From contig DATGIQ010000580.1 in NCBI GenBank assembly GCA_035295665.1, positions 1-15,085 on the forward strand: 15,085 nucleotides of DNA, written 5' to 3'. Every line of letters begins with the position of its first letter. The first letter of the stretch is position 1. Below are positions 7,559 through 14,396 of this stretch, piece by piece. The notes beneath the pieces were generated by a model that saw only the letters and a list, made by a program, of their open reading frames with translations, did not search any database and was not told the origin of the DNA. Source of the stretch: DATGIQ01 sp035295665. GTDB taxonomy: Bacteria > Planctomycetota > Planctomycetia > Gemmatales > Gemmataceae. The position numbers and the translations under genes are program-made.

Positions 7559-7584
7559 AAAAATTGTGGAAAAAATCCGAAAAA
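7559..7584. promoter_or_regulatory. Three phased A-tracts (predicted bent DNA)
   Basis: Runs of A cover 7559-7563, 7570-7575 and 7580-7584, with centres about 11.5 and 9.5 bases apart, close to one helical turn. Such phasing is known to curve DNA. The tracts sit just upstream of the TTGACG box at 7601 and could act as an UP-like or architectural element for the kelch gene. Confidence 0.45.
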
Positions 7585-7600
7585 TTTGCTGGAGATTGGC

Positions 7601-7630
7601 TTGACGCCGTGGTAGACTCAGCCTCATACG
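7601..7630 (+). promoter_or_regulatory. Possible promoter for the kelch gene
   Basis: TTGACG (7601-7606) matches five of six -35 consensus bases. With an 18-base spacer the -10 would be CATACG (7625-7630), which matches only partly. The leader to the ATG at 7800 would be about 165 bases. The -35 is good and the -10 poor, so the call is tentative. Confidence 0.3.
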
Positions 7631-7640
7631 TAGTGGACCC

Positions 7641-7660
7641 GTCCGGCCCAGGCCCCGGAC
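7641..7660. repeat. Small hairpin in the kelch gene leader
   Basis: GTCCGG (7641-7646) and CCGGAC (7655-7660) form a perfect 6-bp G/C stem with an 8-base loop. It would lie near the 5' end of the kelch transcript if the promoter at 7601 is used. It may stabilise the leader; its role is unknown. Confidence 0.35.
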
Positions 7661-7799
7661 GTCCCCAGTCGGTCGGCTGCGTTAGCCCCACTGATCCGTT
7701 GAGCCCGTCTGAATTGCTCCTTTCCGCCCGGATCTCGCTGCCACAACGGCCAAGGTATTGTTCCGATCGGCTCGCAAAAGCGCCTGAGAGGGAAATTCG

Positions 7800-9050
7800 A
7801 TGCTCCCATTCTTCGCCGTCTCGTCAAGGTTGCGCCCCAAAGCGCCGTCCCGTCAAGGGAAGTCCTTCTGCACTCCATGGGTGGAAGTTCTGGAAGACAG
7901 GAATTTGCTCGCCGCTTGGACCACGGTCGCTCCCCTGCCCACGCCGCACGCCGATCTGGGGGGAGTACTCGGGTCCAATGGACTCGTTTATGCAATCGGC
8001 GGCTACAACAGCTTCACGGCACTCAACACTGTGCAGGCCTATAATCCGGGCACGAACCTCTGGACCTCTGTCCCCAGTCTGCACACGGCCCGCGGCGGCC
8101 TGGCTGCCGCGGCAGGTCTCGATGGACGCATTTATGCCATCAGCGGCGGTGACTCCACGATCATGCCGATGAATTCGGTGGAGGTTTATAAGCCGAGCGT
8201 AAATTCGTGGACGACGGTGGCCCCGATCCCTACTGGCCGTGTTTACCTCGCAGCCGCAACGGGCCCCGGCGGCATCATTTATGCCATCGGCGGCGCCAAT
8301 AGCGCCGGCAAGGCAGTCACTACCGTCGAGGCCTACAACCCGCAAACCAATACTTGGGTCGCTCGGGCCTCCATGAACACGGCCCGTATTGGGCCCTCCG
8401 CCGCGGTGGGCAGTGATGGCCGAATTTACGTATTCGGCGGGGTTCCCGCGTTCAAGGCCTCGGCCGCCATTCCCACAGTGGAATCGTACAACCCACTCAC
8501 GAACAAATGGACCTTTGTGGCCAATATGCTCACGGCCGTTGCTTATGCGGGGGCAACCCAGGGTCCGAATGGGCGTCTCTATGTCGTTGGTGGCGACACC
8601 GCGGACTTCTTCGCCAACAATACCAACGTTGTAGAGTCCTATAATCCGAACACGAACACCTGGCGTGCAGAAGTCTCTCTACCCACCGCTCGGGGCGATC
8701 TGGCAGCCGTATTGGGATACGATGGCCGCATTTATGCCTTCGGTGGAACCAATGGCACATCCGCTGCCGTCACGACCAACCAGGTGTACCAGGGGGCTTC
8801 CGGATTTGCTGCCTTTGCGGCAACGAAATTGCCTGCCAGTGCAACCAGTGCGGATGACTCTGGCACACCGGGCCCGGTCAGCCTCACCGTTTCCCAACTG
8901 CCGGGAATAACCATGCAGCCGGGGGCCCCCAACAGTGGAGCCAACGGCCCCAGCTCCGGGTCCGACGGAATCCAAAGCGTTCTTGCAGACGGCTCCCACG
9001 GGCCGTCCGCCGACCTGGCCGATGCCCTGTTCGCCAACATCATGGGCTAA
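7800..9050 (+). CDS. Surface or secreted six-bladed kelch-repeat protein with planctomycete LEDR motif
   Basis: Predicted 416-residue protein. The N-terminus is basic and carries WVEVLEDRNLLA (about residues 27-38), the LExRxLL-type motif found near the start of many large secreted planctomycete proteins. Residues about 39-332 contain six kelch units, each with a [IV]-[YF]-x-[IVF]-x-GG strand, a V-[EQ]-x-Y-x-P segment and N-x-W. GG pairs fall near residues 67, 116, 164, 213, 264 and 315. The N-terminal strand (WTTVAPLPTPHADLGG) looks like the piece that closes the last blade. A Ser/Gly/Pro-rich tail (about 335-416) has no recognisable fold. The ATG at 7800 follows AGAGG about eight bases upstream. 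Kelch propellers mostly bind partners; galactose-oxidase-like copper residues are not evident. Exact role unknown. It lacks a classical hydrophobic signal peptide, so export through the LEDR region is inferred from the motif. Confidence 0.85.
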   Translation: MLPFFAVSSRLRPKAPSRQGKSFCTPWVEVLEDRNLLAAWTTVAPLPTPHADLGGVLGSNGLVYAIGGYNSFTALNTVQAYNPGTNLWTSVPSLHTARGGLAAAAGLDGRIYAISGGDSTIMPMNSVEVYKPSVNSWTTVAPIPTGRVYLAAATGPGGIIYAIGGANSAGKAVTTVEAYNPQTNTWVARASMNTARIGPSAAVGSDGRIYVFGGVPAFKASAAIPTVESYNPLTNKWTFVANMLTAVAYAGATQGPNGRLYVVGGDTADFFANNTNVVESYNPNTNTWRAEVSLPTARGDLAAVLGYDGRIYAFGGTNGTSAAVTTNQVYQGASGFAAFAATKLPASATSADDSGTPGPVSLTVSQLPGITMQPGAPNSGANGPSSGSDGIQSVLADGSHGPSADLADALFANIMG

Positions 9051-9086
9051 GGCACGCTTCGGCGGGAGATGTCCGTCTTTCGTTCG

Positions 9087-9144
9087 GCGGCGGTTCGAAG
9101 AACTGCGCAGTGGCGCGGCCGCATGCGGTTCTCCGAACCGCCGC
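9087..9144. repeat. Long hairpin downstream of the kelch gene (terminator candidate)
   Basis: GCGGCGGTTCG (9087-9097) pairs perfectly with CGAACCGCCGC (9134-9144). After one mismatch the stem continues with AGAAC (9099-9103) against GTTCT (9128-9132), giving 16 pairs in 17 positions. It starts 36 bases after the kelch stop codon. No T-run follows, so it may be a T-less terminator, a 3' end stabiliser or a dispersed repeat. Confidence 0.65.
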
Positions 9145-9262
9145 TACACCGTCCACAACAGCCGGCCAGTTCCTGCGCTCCTTTCCTATCCCGCTTCATT
9201 CCTTTTCCTGTCCACACTCGAACGCCCACCGAAAAGTGATGGCCAGGAGCGCTCGATCCGTG

Positions 9263-9268
9263 CATAAT
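9263..9268 (+). promoter_or_regulatory. Possible -10 box for the peptidase gene
   Basis: CATAAT, preceded directly by TG, lies 42 bases before the peptidase ATG. It matches five of six -10 consensus bases, but the -35 position has only TGGCCA, so this is a weak promoter guess. The rest of the 259-base gap 9051-9309 holds the hairpin at 9087-9144 and nothing else recognisable. Confidence 0.25.
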
Positions 9269-9309
9269 GGCAAACATCAACCGACCCATCCTGGACTCTG
9301 GAGAACCCC

Positions 9310-11211
9310 ATGAGACGTACGGCTGCTTTTCGGCAGGTCTTTGGCTTCTGCCTTGCTGTCCTCCTCTGGCACAGCACCCAAGCCTCGGCGACCGAGGTGA
9401 ACCGGCCGATCGAGCTGAGTGTCGATGCAACCGAGGCACCCCGCAAGCTGCTGCATGCACGCCTCGTGATCCCGGTTGCGCCGGGACCGCTGACACTGTT
9501 CTATCCCAAGTGGATCCCGGGCGAACATATGCCCAATGGTCCTATCAACGATCTCTCGGGCGTAAAAATCCAGGCTGCCGGCCGGCCGATTCCCTGGCAG
9601 CGCGATGACGTAGACCTGTACGCGTTCCACTGCACTGTCCCCAAGGGAATTGACACAATCGAGGTGAGCCTCGACTATCTGGGCACCGCGGCCAAGGAGG
9701 GGTATTCCGCCAGTGCCTCCATGACGGCCCGGCTCGCAGTCCTCAATTGGCACTTGGTCCTGCTCTATCCCAAGGGAACTCCGGTGCGCGAGCAGCGTGT
9801 TCGGGCGCGGCTGACGCTGCCCAAGGGCTGGAAGCTGGGCACGGCCTTGCCCGTCGAGTCCGCCAATGGAGCGACCACGCAATTCCAGACCGTGTCGCTG
9901 GAGACCCTGGCCGATTCGACAGTGTTGTGCGGCGCCTATCTGAAGGAAGTCCCGCTGGGCCCGACGGAGGGACCGCCTCATTACCTGGTCCTGGCCTGCG
10001 ATAGCCCCGACGGCTTGGAATTGAGTGCCACCCTCAAGACGCACTACGAGCGGCTGGTGGCGGAGGCCGGAGCTCTCTTCGGTGCCCGGCATTACCGCTC
10101 TTACCGCTTTCTAGTAACCATGAGCGACCTCATCCGGCCAACCGGCATCGAGCACCATGAGTGCAGCGATGACCGTGTGCCCGAGCGTTTCTTGCTGGAC
10201 GATACCTATCGCAAAATCTGGACGGCCTGGCTATTGCCACATGAGTATGTCCACTCGTGGAACGGCAAATTTCGCCGCCCCGAGGGCCTGACGACGCCCG
10301 ATTTTCAGGAGCCCATGAGAACGCGGCTGCTGTGGGTCTACGAAGGGCTGACCGAGTACCTGGGTTTTGTCCTGGCCGGCCGCAGCGGGCTGTACACACC
10401 GGAGCTGTCGCGCGAGAACCTGGCCCTGATTGCCGACTGGGGTCGAAATCAGGTCGGCCGAACCTGGCGGCCCCTGGAAGACACCACCGCGGCGGCCCCG
10501 CACCTCTACGCCTCTCGGACGGATTGGTCCCATCGGCGTCGTGGCGTCGATTTCTACGATGAAGGGGCGCTGCTCTGGCTTGATGCCGATACCCTGATCC
10601 GCGAAAAGACCGGCGGCAAGAAAAGCCTGGACGATTTTTGCCGCGCGTTCCACGGTGGCCAGGATGGTCCCCCTGTGGTGAAGCCGTACACCTTCGGCGA
10701 CCTGGTCCAGGCCCTGAACCGGGTTGTCGAACATGACTGGAAGGGATTTCTCGAAAAACGCCTGACCGGGACGGACGCCGAGCCGCCGCTCGATGGCCTG
10801 ACACGCGGCGGCTGGAAGCTCGTATATCGAGACCACGCCGGCGACTTGTTCAAAGCTCGAGATGGCGAGGAGAAGAGCGTCGATCTGACGGCCGCCATTG
10901 GCTTGTTGCTCAAGGATGACGGCACCGTGACCGATGTCGTGCCGGGCAAGGCGGCGGATCAGGCGGGCGTCGGTCCCGGAATGAAAATCATCGCGGTCAA
11001 TGGCCGGCGCTGGTCAACCGACCGGATGCGGCACGCTGTCGCCGCAACTCAGAAGGGGGACAAAGTGCACCTCCTGTTGGAGAATGGCGACTATTTTCAG
11101 ACGGTTGCCCTCGACTATGCTGGCGGCGAGCGCTATCCCCACCTGGCGCGCGAATCGAGTAAGCCGGACCTACTGGCAGACATCTTTCGGCCCAAGACGA
11201 CGGACCGCTGA
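9310..11211 (+). CDS. Exported M61 family zinc aminopeptidase-like protein with PDZ domain
   Basis: Predicted 633-residue exported metallopeptidase. Signal peptide at about residues 1-27 (basic MRRTAAFRQ, hydrophobic core, cut near ASA). An N-terminal beta domain (about 30-225) is followed by the catalytic domain with GIEHHECSDD (279-288), corresponding to the G-x-EH substrate-loop motif of M61 peptidases, HEYVHSWNGK (311-320), which supplies the HExxH zinc site and catalytic Glu312, and WVYEGLTEYLG (342-352), in which Glu345 fits the third zinc ligand. A PDZ domain covers about 525-600 (VTDVVPGKAADQAGVGPGMK region) and probably aids substrate binding. Length fits the family. The ATG at 9310 has GGAG six bases upstream. 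The family removes N-terminal Gly or Ala from peptides; the actual substrate is unknown. All expected zinc residues are present. It stands alone between a hairpin and a convergent gene. Confidence 0.9.
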   Translation: MRRTAAFRQVFGFCLAVLLWHSTQASATEVNRPIELSVDATEAPRKLLHARLVIPVAPGPLTLFYPKWIPGEHMPNGPINDLSGVKIQAAGRPIPWQRDDVDLYAFHCTVPKGIDTIEVSLDYLGTAAKEGYSASASMTARLAVLNWHLVLLYPKGTPVREQRVRARLTLPKGWKLGTALPVESANGATTQFQTVSLETLADSTVLCGAYLKEVPLGPTEGPPHYLVLACDSPDGLELSATLKTHYERLVAEAGALFGARHYRSYRFLVTMSDLIRPTGIEHHECSDDRVPERFLLDDTYRKIWTAWLLPHEYVHSWNGKFRRPEGLTTPDFQEPMRTRLLWVYEGLTEYLGFVLAGRSGLYTPELSRENLALIADWGRNQVGRTWRPLEDTTAAAPHLYASRTDWSHRRRGVDFYDEGALLWLDADTLIREKTGGKKSLDDFCRAFHGGQDGPPVVKPYTFGDLVQALNRVVEHDWKGFLEKRLTGTDAEPPLDGLTRGGWKLVYRDHAGDLFKARDGEEKSVDLTAAIGLLLKDDGTVTDVVPGKAADQAGVGPGMKIIAVNGRRWSTDRMRHAVAATQKGDKVHLLLENGDYFQTVALDYAGGERYPHLARESSKPDLLADIFRPKTTDR

Positions 11212-11245
11212 TGGGGTGCGGCAGCTTCGCGTGCGGATTCCAGAA

Positions 11246-11269
11246 CCGTTCCACGCGATTGTGGACCGG
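11246..11269. terminator. Possible shared terminator between convergent genes
   Basis: CCG-T-TCCAC (11246-11254) pairs with GTGGA-C-CGG (11261-11269) around the 6-base loop GCGATT, with one mismatch. Outer arms CAGCTT (11222-11227) and AAGCTG (11272-11277) can also pair. The stem lies in the 70-base gap between two convergent genes, so one structure could serve both. No T-tract is present on either side. Confidence 0.35.
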
Positions 11270-11281
11270 CCAAGCTGAGCC

Positions 11282-12013
11282 TTATTCCCGTTCGCAGCTT
11301 GGACCGTTTCGGCAAACGATCCAGAAGCAATGCCGCTTGCGGGCATGGTGAGCGGTTTGCCACTTGGTGGATCGCATCGGGCCGGTGCGAACCTTGACAA
11401 TCAAGTCGCACACCGTGAACCCCATTTCCTCCGCCATGCGCATAAAGTCGCAATGCGCCCAGCGGGAGCGGTGGCTGTTGACCATATCGGTAATTTTTGC
11501 CAGCAAGAGCCCGTTTGGCTTCAAGACCCGCTTCGCTTGCCGCAAAAACGGAGGATAGAGGTAGCTAAGCGTCCAGCCCTGCTCTTTGCCACACTCGACG
11601 GTAGCTCCGAAGTCCACGTCGAATCGCTTCACGCTTTTATCCCTGCCCTGGGGGCCAACATGCGGCGGATCGTATACGACCGTGCCAAATTTCTCGGAAG
11701 GAACTCCCTCCATGACACGATTATCCGCGAGGATCATCGGCTTGTAACGCGGATCAATATCCATGGACCAGACTTTCCGCGTCGAGCCTTTCCAGAAGCG
11801 TCCCGTGTTATAGGTGGCATCCAGAATTGGTTCCGGGTTGATGCTTGGATAGAAGGTCAGCATCGCTCCCAACAGTTCGCCATCGCTGCGCTCCCACACG
11901 CTGCTGAGCGGCGCATAATTGCCGTTCCGCAGAGGCTCTTTCGGCGACACGTTGCCCTGGCCGCGCTGTGGTCGAGCCCTACCCATCCTCGGCCTGCCGT
12001 TTCGAGTCAACAT
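11282..12013 (-). CDS. Orphan DNA methyltransferase-like protein (N4/N6 amino-MTase type)
   Basis: Predicted 243-residue cytosolic protein. A basic, low-complexity N-terminus (1-25) precedes a SAM-binding fold with ILDATYNTGRFWKG (63-76, motif I variant), SMDIDP (83-88, acidic ribose-binding residue), and VVYDPPHVG (112-120), a DPP[YH] catalytic motif IV. Then come LKPNGLLLAKITD (164-176) and a basic C-terminus HHARKRHCFW. Motif I before motif IV without a large insert suggests gamma-like order and a very small target-recognition region. The family transfers a methyl group from SAM to the exocyclic amino group of adenine or cytosine in DNA; an RNA target cannot be excluded. AGGA about 10 bases before the ATG at 12013 is a possible Shine-Dalgarno site; an internal ATG lies at 11986. 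No restriction endonuclease or phage gene is adjacent, so it is an orphan here and may have come by transfer. Confidence 0.7.
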   Translation of the reverse strand: MLTRNGRPRMGRARPQRGQGNVSPKEPLRNGNYAPLSSVWERSDGELLGAMLTFYPSINPEPILDATYNTGRFWKGSTRKVWSMDIDPRYKPMILADNRVMEGVPSEKFGTVVYDPPHVGPQGRDKSVKRFDVDFGATVECGKEQGWTLSYLYPPFLRQAKRVLKPNGLLLAKITDMVNSHRSRWAHCDFMRMAEEMGFTVCDLIVKVRTGPMRSTKWQTAHHARKRHCFWIVCRNGPSCERE

Positions 12014-12015
12014 AC

Positions 12016-12044
12016 TTGGATATTCCTACAGCTGGTGGCATAAT
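12016..12044 (+). promoter_or_regulatory. Possible promoter toward the HisA-like gene
   Basis: TTGGAT (12016-12021), a 17-base spacer and CATAAT (12039-12044) read toward the HisA-like gene. The boxes match four and five of six consensus bases. The leader to the start at 12287 would be about 235 bases, which is long, so the assignment is tentative. Confidence 0.35.
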
Positions 12045-12151
12045 TCGCTAGATGAATGATCTGTACCCGGAACAGGGCTTACGCTCAAGTTTAGTTGCGA
12101 TGCACGAGCACAGGCCGGTGGCGTCATCCACCGCAAAGCCCGACTCACTCG

Positions 12152-12173
12152 CCAAGCCATGCCCAAGGCTTGG
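12152..12173. repeat. Small inverted repeat in the gap before the HisA-like gene
   Basis: CCAAGCC (12152-12158) and GGCTTGG (12167-12173) are exact reverse complements with an 8-base loop. The repeat lies in the 273-base gap 12014-12286, which otherwise holds only the promoter candidate at 12016-12044. A 76-codon frame here has no family signature and was not accepted. Confidence 0.3.
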
Positions 12174-12286
12174 AACTTCCTTGCAGATGAGCGAATTCGC
12201 TTACCAGCGGGGCATTGCTTGCGAACCCCGGAGTCCCGTAGAATTCGTTGCGCACGCCCAAGCGGGCAATGAGCAATGCTGATGCC

Positions 12287-13030
12287 ATGCGTATTATTCC
12301 AGTCCTAGACTTGAAAGCTGGTCATGTCGTTCGCGCCCAGGCGGGCCGCCGACAGGATTACCAACCAATTCGCAGCCGCCTGACGGATTCCTCTCAGCCT
12401 CAGGCGGTTGCAACCGCGCTCCGTGATCGTTTTGGCTTCACGGAACTCTATGTAGCCGATCTTGATGCGATTGCCGGTGCTCCACCCGCTTTGGCAACCT
12501 ATCGTGCTCTTCGATCCCTTGGGTTCCGCGTCTGGATTGATGCCGGAGTGCGCGCAGTTGCATCCATCCAACCGCTGCTCGCAGCCGCCGTGGAGAAGAT
12601 CGTCGTTGGCTTGGAAACGGTGGCCGGTCCGCAAGCATTGGCTGGCATTTATCACCGGGCTACCCCAGACAAGATTGTCCTCTCGCTAGATCTAAAGGAA
12701 GGGAGTCCGCTTGGCGACCTTGGCCACTGGCTGCACCCGGATGCCTGGTCGATTGCTACCGAGGCCATCGCCATTGGTGTGAGACAAATCATCGTTTTGG
12801 ACTTGGCACAGGTCGGCGGCTATGGCGGCATCGGCACAGAGAATCTGTGTCAGCAACTGGCTTCGCAGTACCCGGAGGTGGCAATCGTGGCCGGCGGCGG
12901 CATTCGAGACCGTGCCGATTTGCAGCGGTTGGAAGCGTGCGGTATCCGGGCGGCGCTCGTGGCTTCGGCCTTGCATGATGGCCGGTTGCGGCCGGAAGAC
13001 TTGGAACGATGGAAGGACCACGGAATGTAA
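12287..13030 (+). CDS. HisA/HisF-related TIM-barrel protein, probably for H4MPT synthesis
   Basis: Predicted 247-residue TIM-barrel protein of the HisA/HisF superfamily. The start MRIIPVLDLK matches the family N-terminus; in-frame alternatives are ATG 12269 and TTG 12248, and none has a strong Shine-Dalgarno site. Asp8 (PVLDLK) and Asp135 (SLDLKEG) fit the two catalytic aspartates of HisA, and the phosphate-binding loop VAGGGI (201-206) and VASALHDG (225-232) are present. The HisA segment T-D-I-x-x-D-G is replaced by LDLAQVGGYGG (171-181), and the N-terminal loop reads VVRAQAGRRQDYQPI instead of the HisA R-L-x-x-G-D type. It therefore belongs to the HisA-like branch known from methanogens, methylotrophs and planctomycetes, and is unlikely to be the histidine-pathway isomerase. 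It faces the pterin-type operon with an 8-base gap. A role in H4MPT or a related C1 cofactor is inferred from family and neighbours. Confidence 0.8.
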   Translation: MRIIPVLDLKAGHVVRAQAGRRQDYQPIRSRLTDSSQPQAVATALRDRFGFTELYVADLDAIAGAPPALATYRALRSLGFRVWIDAGVRAVASIQPLLAAAVEKIVVGLETVAGPQALAGIYHRATPDKIVLSLDLKEGSPLGDLGHWLHPDAWSIATEAIAIGVRQIIVLDLAQVGGYGGIGTENLCQQLASQYPEVAIVAGGGIRDRADLQRLEACGIRAALVASALHDGRLRPEDLERWKDHGM

Positions 13031-13038
13031 CCCACGCC

Positions 13039-13530
13039 TCAGTCGGAACGCCATTCATACGTCGCCGACTGCCCAATGCTCTCCTCTACCTCCACGCGCA
13101 AGACCTGCGGCGCAAACTGATGTTGCTGTCGCAAATCCGCGCGCAACCGTTCGCCGATGTACCGGGCCAAGAGTTCCGCTGTTGTGTTCTCCACCGGCAG
13201 CAGAACGCAATCCTCGCGCGGAAAGACCCATTCTCGGTCACGGTACTGTACGTGAACGCTGCGCAGCTTTTCAGACACGCTAATGTGGGGGTTCCGCGTC
13301 GGCAACAGCATCCGATGGTCCAGTTCGTCGGTAATCGCTTTGGTGCGCTGCTTCAGGGCGATGAAGTCGAAGACGTAGCAGTTGGGATCAAGCGGGCTCT
13401 CGATTTCGACCGCGGTGCGGTAATTGTGCCCGTGCAGCCGTTCACAGCGGTCTCCCTCGTAGCTGATGAAGTGCCCCGAGCAGAAGACCAGGTGGTCCTT
13501 GATGACGCGGACTTTGTAGGTTTCAGCCAT
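13039..13530 (-). CDS. 6-pyruvoyl-tetrahydropterin synthase / QueD family protein
   Basis: Predicted 163-residue cytosolic pterin enzyme. Zinc ligands His20 (FCSGHF), His33 and His35 (LHGHNY) and the catalytic Cys29 form the C-x3-HGH motif. Asp71-His72 (LDHRML) match the catalytic Asp-His pair, and Glu114 (PVENTT) and Glu149/150 (EVEES) are the usual pterin-anchoring positions. The family acts on 7,8-dihydroneopterin triphosphate, giving 6-pyruvoyl- or 6-carboxy-tetrahydropterin. It is longer than typical QueD because of an insert around residues 95-112. The ATG at 13530 overlaps the end of the CitG-like gene by eight bases (ATGGCTGA), which suggests translational coupling. Neighbours favour a pterin step in H4MPT synthesis, but QueD-type queuosine synthesis cannot be excluded from this window alone. 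It is the last gene of the operon. Confidence 0.88.
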   Translation of the reverse strand: MAETYKVRVIKDHLVFCSGHFISYEGDRCERLHGHNYRTAVEIESPLDPNCYVFDFIALKQRTKAITDELDHRMLLPTRNPHISVSEKLRSVHVQYRDREWVFPREDCVLLPVENTTAELLARYIGERLRADLRQQHQFAPQVLRVEVEESIGQSATYEWRSD

Positions 13531-14389
13531 GATCAGGATCGGCGGACCAGGGGTATTGCGGTGGTAACTCTATCGTACCGTTTCGCAGCAGAACGAACAA
13601 GCAAGCGGTGACGAGATCCGCGGTGGTCCCCGGATTGCGGCGATGGCCGTCGGCACGCAGCCAGCGGTCGAACTCGATCAAGGTCTGCCGACTTGCTTCT
13701 CCGCCGGGCCAACCGAGGGCCAACACGGACTGAGCTCGGCGGCTGGCCTCCTCGGCCGGGCCATGCTTCCGTGCAATCAAGCTGTCCGGATGAGACGCCA
13801 GGAGATCGAGCTGGCAGGCAATGATGGCCTTCTCCAGACAGCCCGTTTGCTCCAATCCCCGGCGAAGGGCGGGTACGCCTTCCTGGAACACTTCCAAGTA
13901 ACCGTTGACGTATTGCTGGGCGATGAGATCGCGGTCGGCGGCCAAGGCCATCGCCTCACGTAAGGTTTTCGTCGGCTCCTCGTGAATATCTTGCTCGGCA
14001 ACGCGCCCCATTCCACCGGCACCTGCCAGGCGAATGGCCTCATATGCCAGCCGGGCGTCGGCTAAGTCGAGCCGGTCGAGAATGCGAGGCAAACCGGCGC
14101 GCAGCTCCTGCGACGGCGGCACCGCGGCCAGCGGTGCTAGCAGGAGCACGATTCCTAGATTGGGGTTGGTCTTGGCCACGCAGCGGGTGGCTTTCACCGA
14201 TTCCAGAATGCTCTTGCCGACGCCCCAAAGGGAAGCACCGTTCAAGATGGGAGCCACCGCGGCCGCACTGTTGAGCAAATCGAGGTAGGTCAGGTCGGCA
14301 AAATCGGCATAGCGATGGACATTGCCCGGCTTGCGGGCCGTCGCTTCCCAAATACAGGCCAATTGTGCACACAGACCAATGGAGAGCAT
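13523..14389 (-). CDS. Triphosphoribosyl-dephospho-CoA synthase-like (CitG family) protein
   Basis: Predicted 288-residue cytosolic, mostly helical protein of the CitG/MdcB family. Family landmarks: ARKPGNVHRYADF (about 18-30), TNPNLGIVLLLAPLA (about 74-88), a glycine-rich GAGGMG, and NPGTTADLVTACLF near the C-terminus (about 252-265). CitG itself makes the triphosphoribosyl-dephospho-CoA prosthetic-group precursor of citrate lyase from ATP and dephospho-CoA. No citrate or malonate lyase gene is near. CitG-like genes are instead known beside H4MPT genes in methylotrophs and planctomycetes, so a nucleotide- or ribose-transfer step in cofactor assembly is inferred. The ATG at 14389 starts seven bases after the ATP-grasp stop and has a GGTGA about seven bases upstream. 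The longer frame from 14425 would overlap the ATP-grasp gene by 29 bases and adds residues unlike the family N-terminus. Confidence 0.8.
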   Translation of the reverse strand: MLSIGLCAQLACIWEATARKPGNVHRYADFADLTYLDLLNSAAAVAPILNGASLWGVGKSILESVKATRCVAKTNPNLGIVLLLAPLAAVPPSQELRAGLPRILDRLDLADARLAYEAIRLAGAGGMGRVAEQDIHEEPTKTLREAMALAADRDLIAQQYVNGYLEVFQEGVPALRRGLEQTGCLEKAIIACQLDLLASHPDSLIARKHGPAEEASRRAQSVLALGWPGGEASRQTLIEFDRWLRADGHRRNPGTTADLVTACLFVLLRNGTIELPPQYPWSADPDHG

Positions 14390-14396
14390 GATGCCA

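Larger units (their letters stand above)
7453..7799. other. Divergent 347-base regulatory gap
   Basis: This gap separates the minus-strand methyltransferase from the plus-strand kelch gene and must hold both promoters. It contains phased A-tracts (7559-7584), a TTGACG box (7601-7606) and a small GTCCGG/CCGGAC hairpin (7641-7660). No gene with a plausible start and family signature was found in it. Confidence 0.6.

Noticed and set aside
7597..7612. Sigma-54 promoter (GG-N10-GC) before the kelch gene
   Set aside because: GG occurs at 7598-7599 but the bases ten positions later are not GC, so the core rule fails.
9277..10092. A 271-codon minus-strand frame
   Set aside because: Antisense to the start of the M61 peptidase, whose signal peptide, zinc motifs and Shine-Dalgarno site are clear.
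12052..12282. A 76-codon plus-strand frame before the HisA-like gene
   Set aside because: No family signature, no Shine-Dalgarno site, unusual composition, and overlap with the alternative starts of the HisA-like gene. Treated as non-coding leader.
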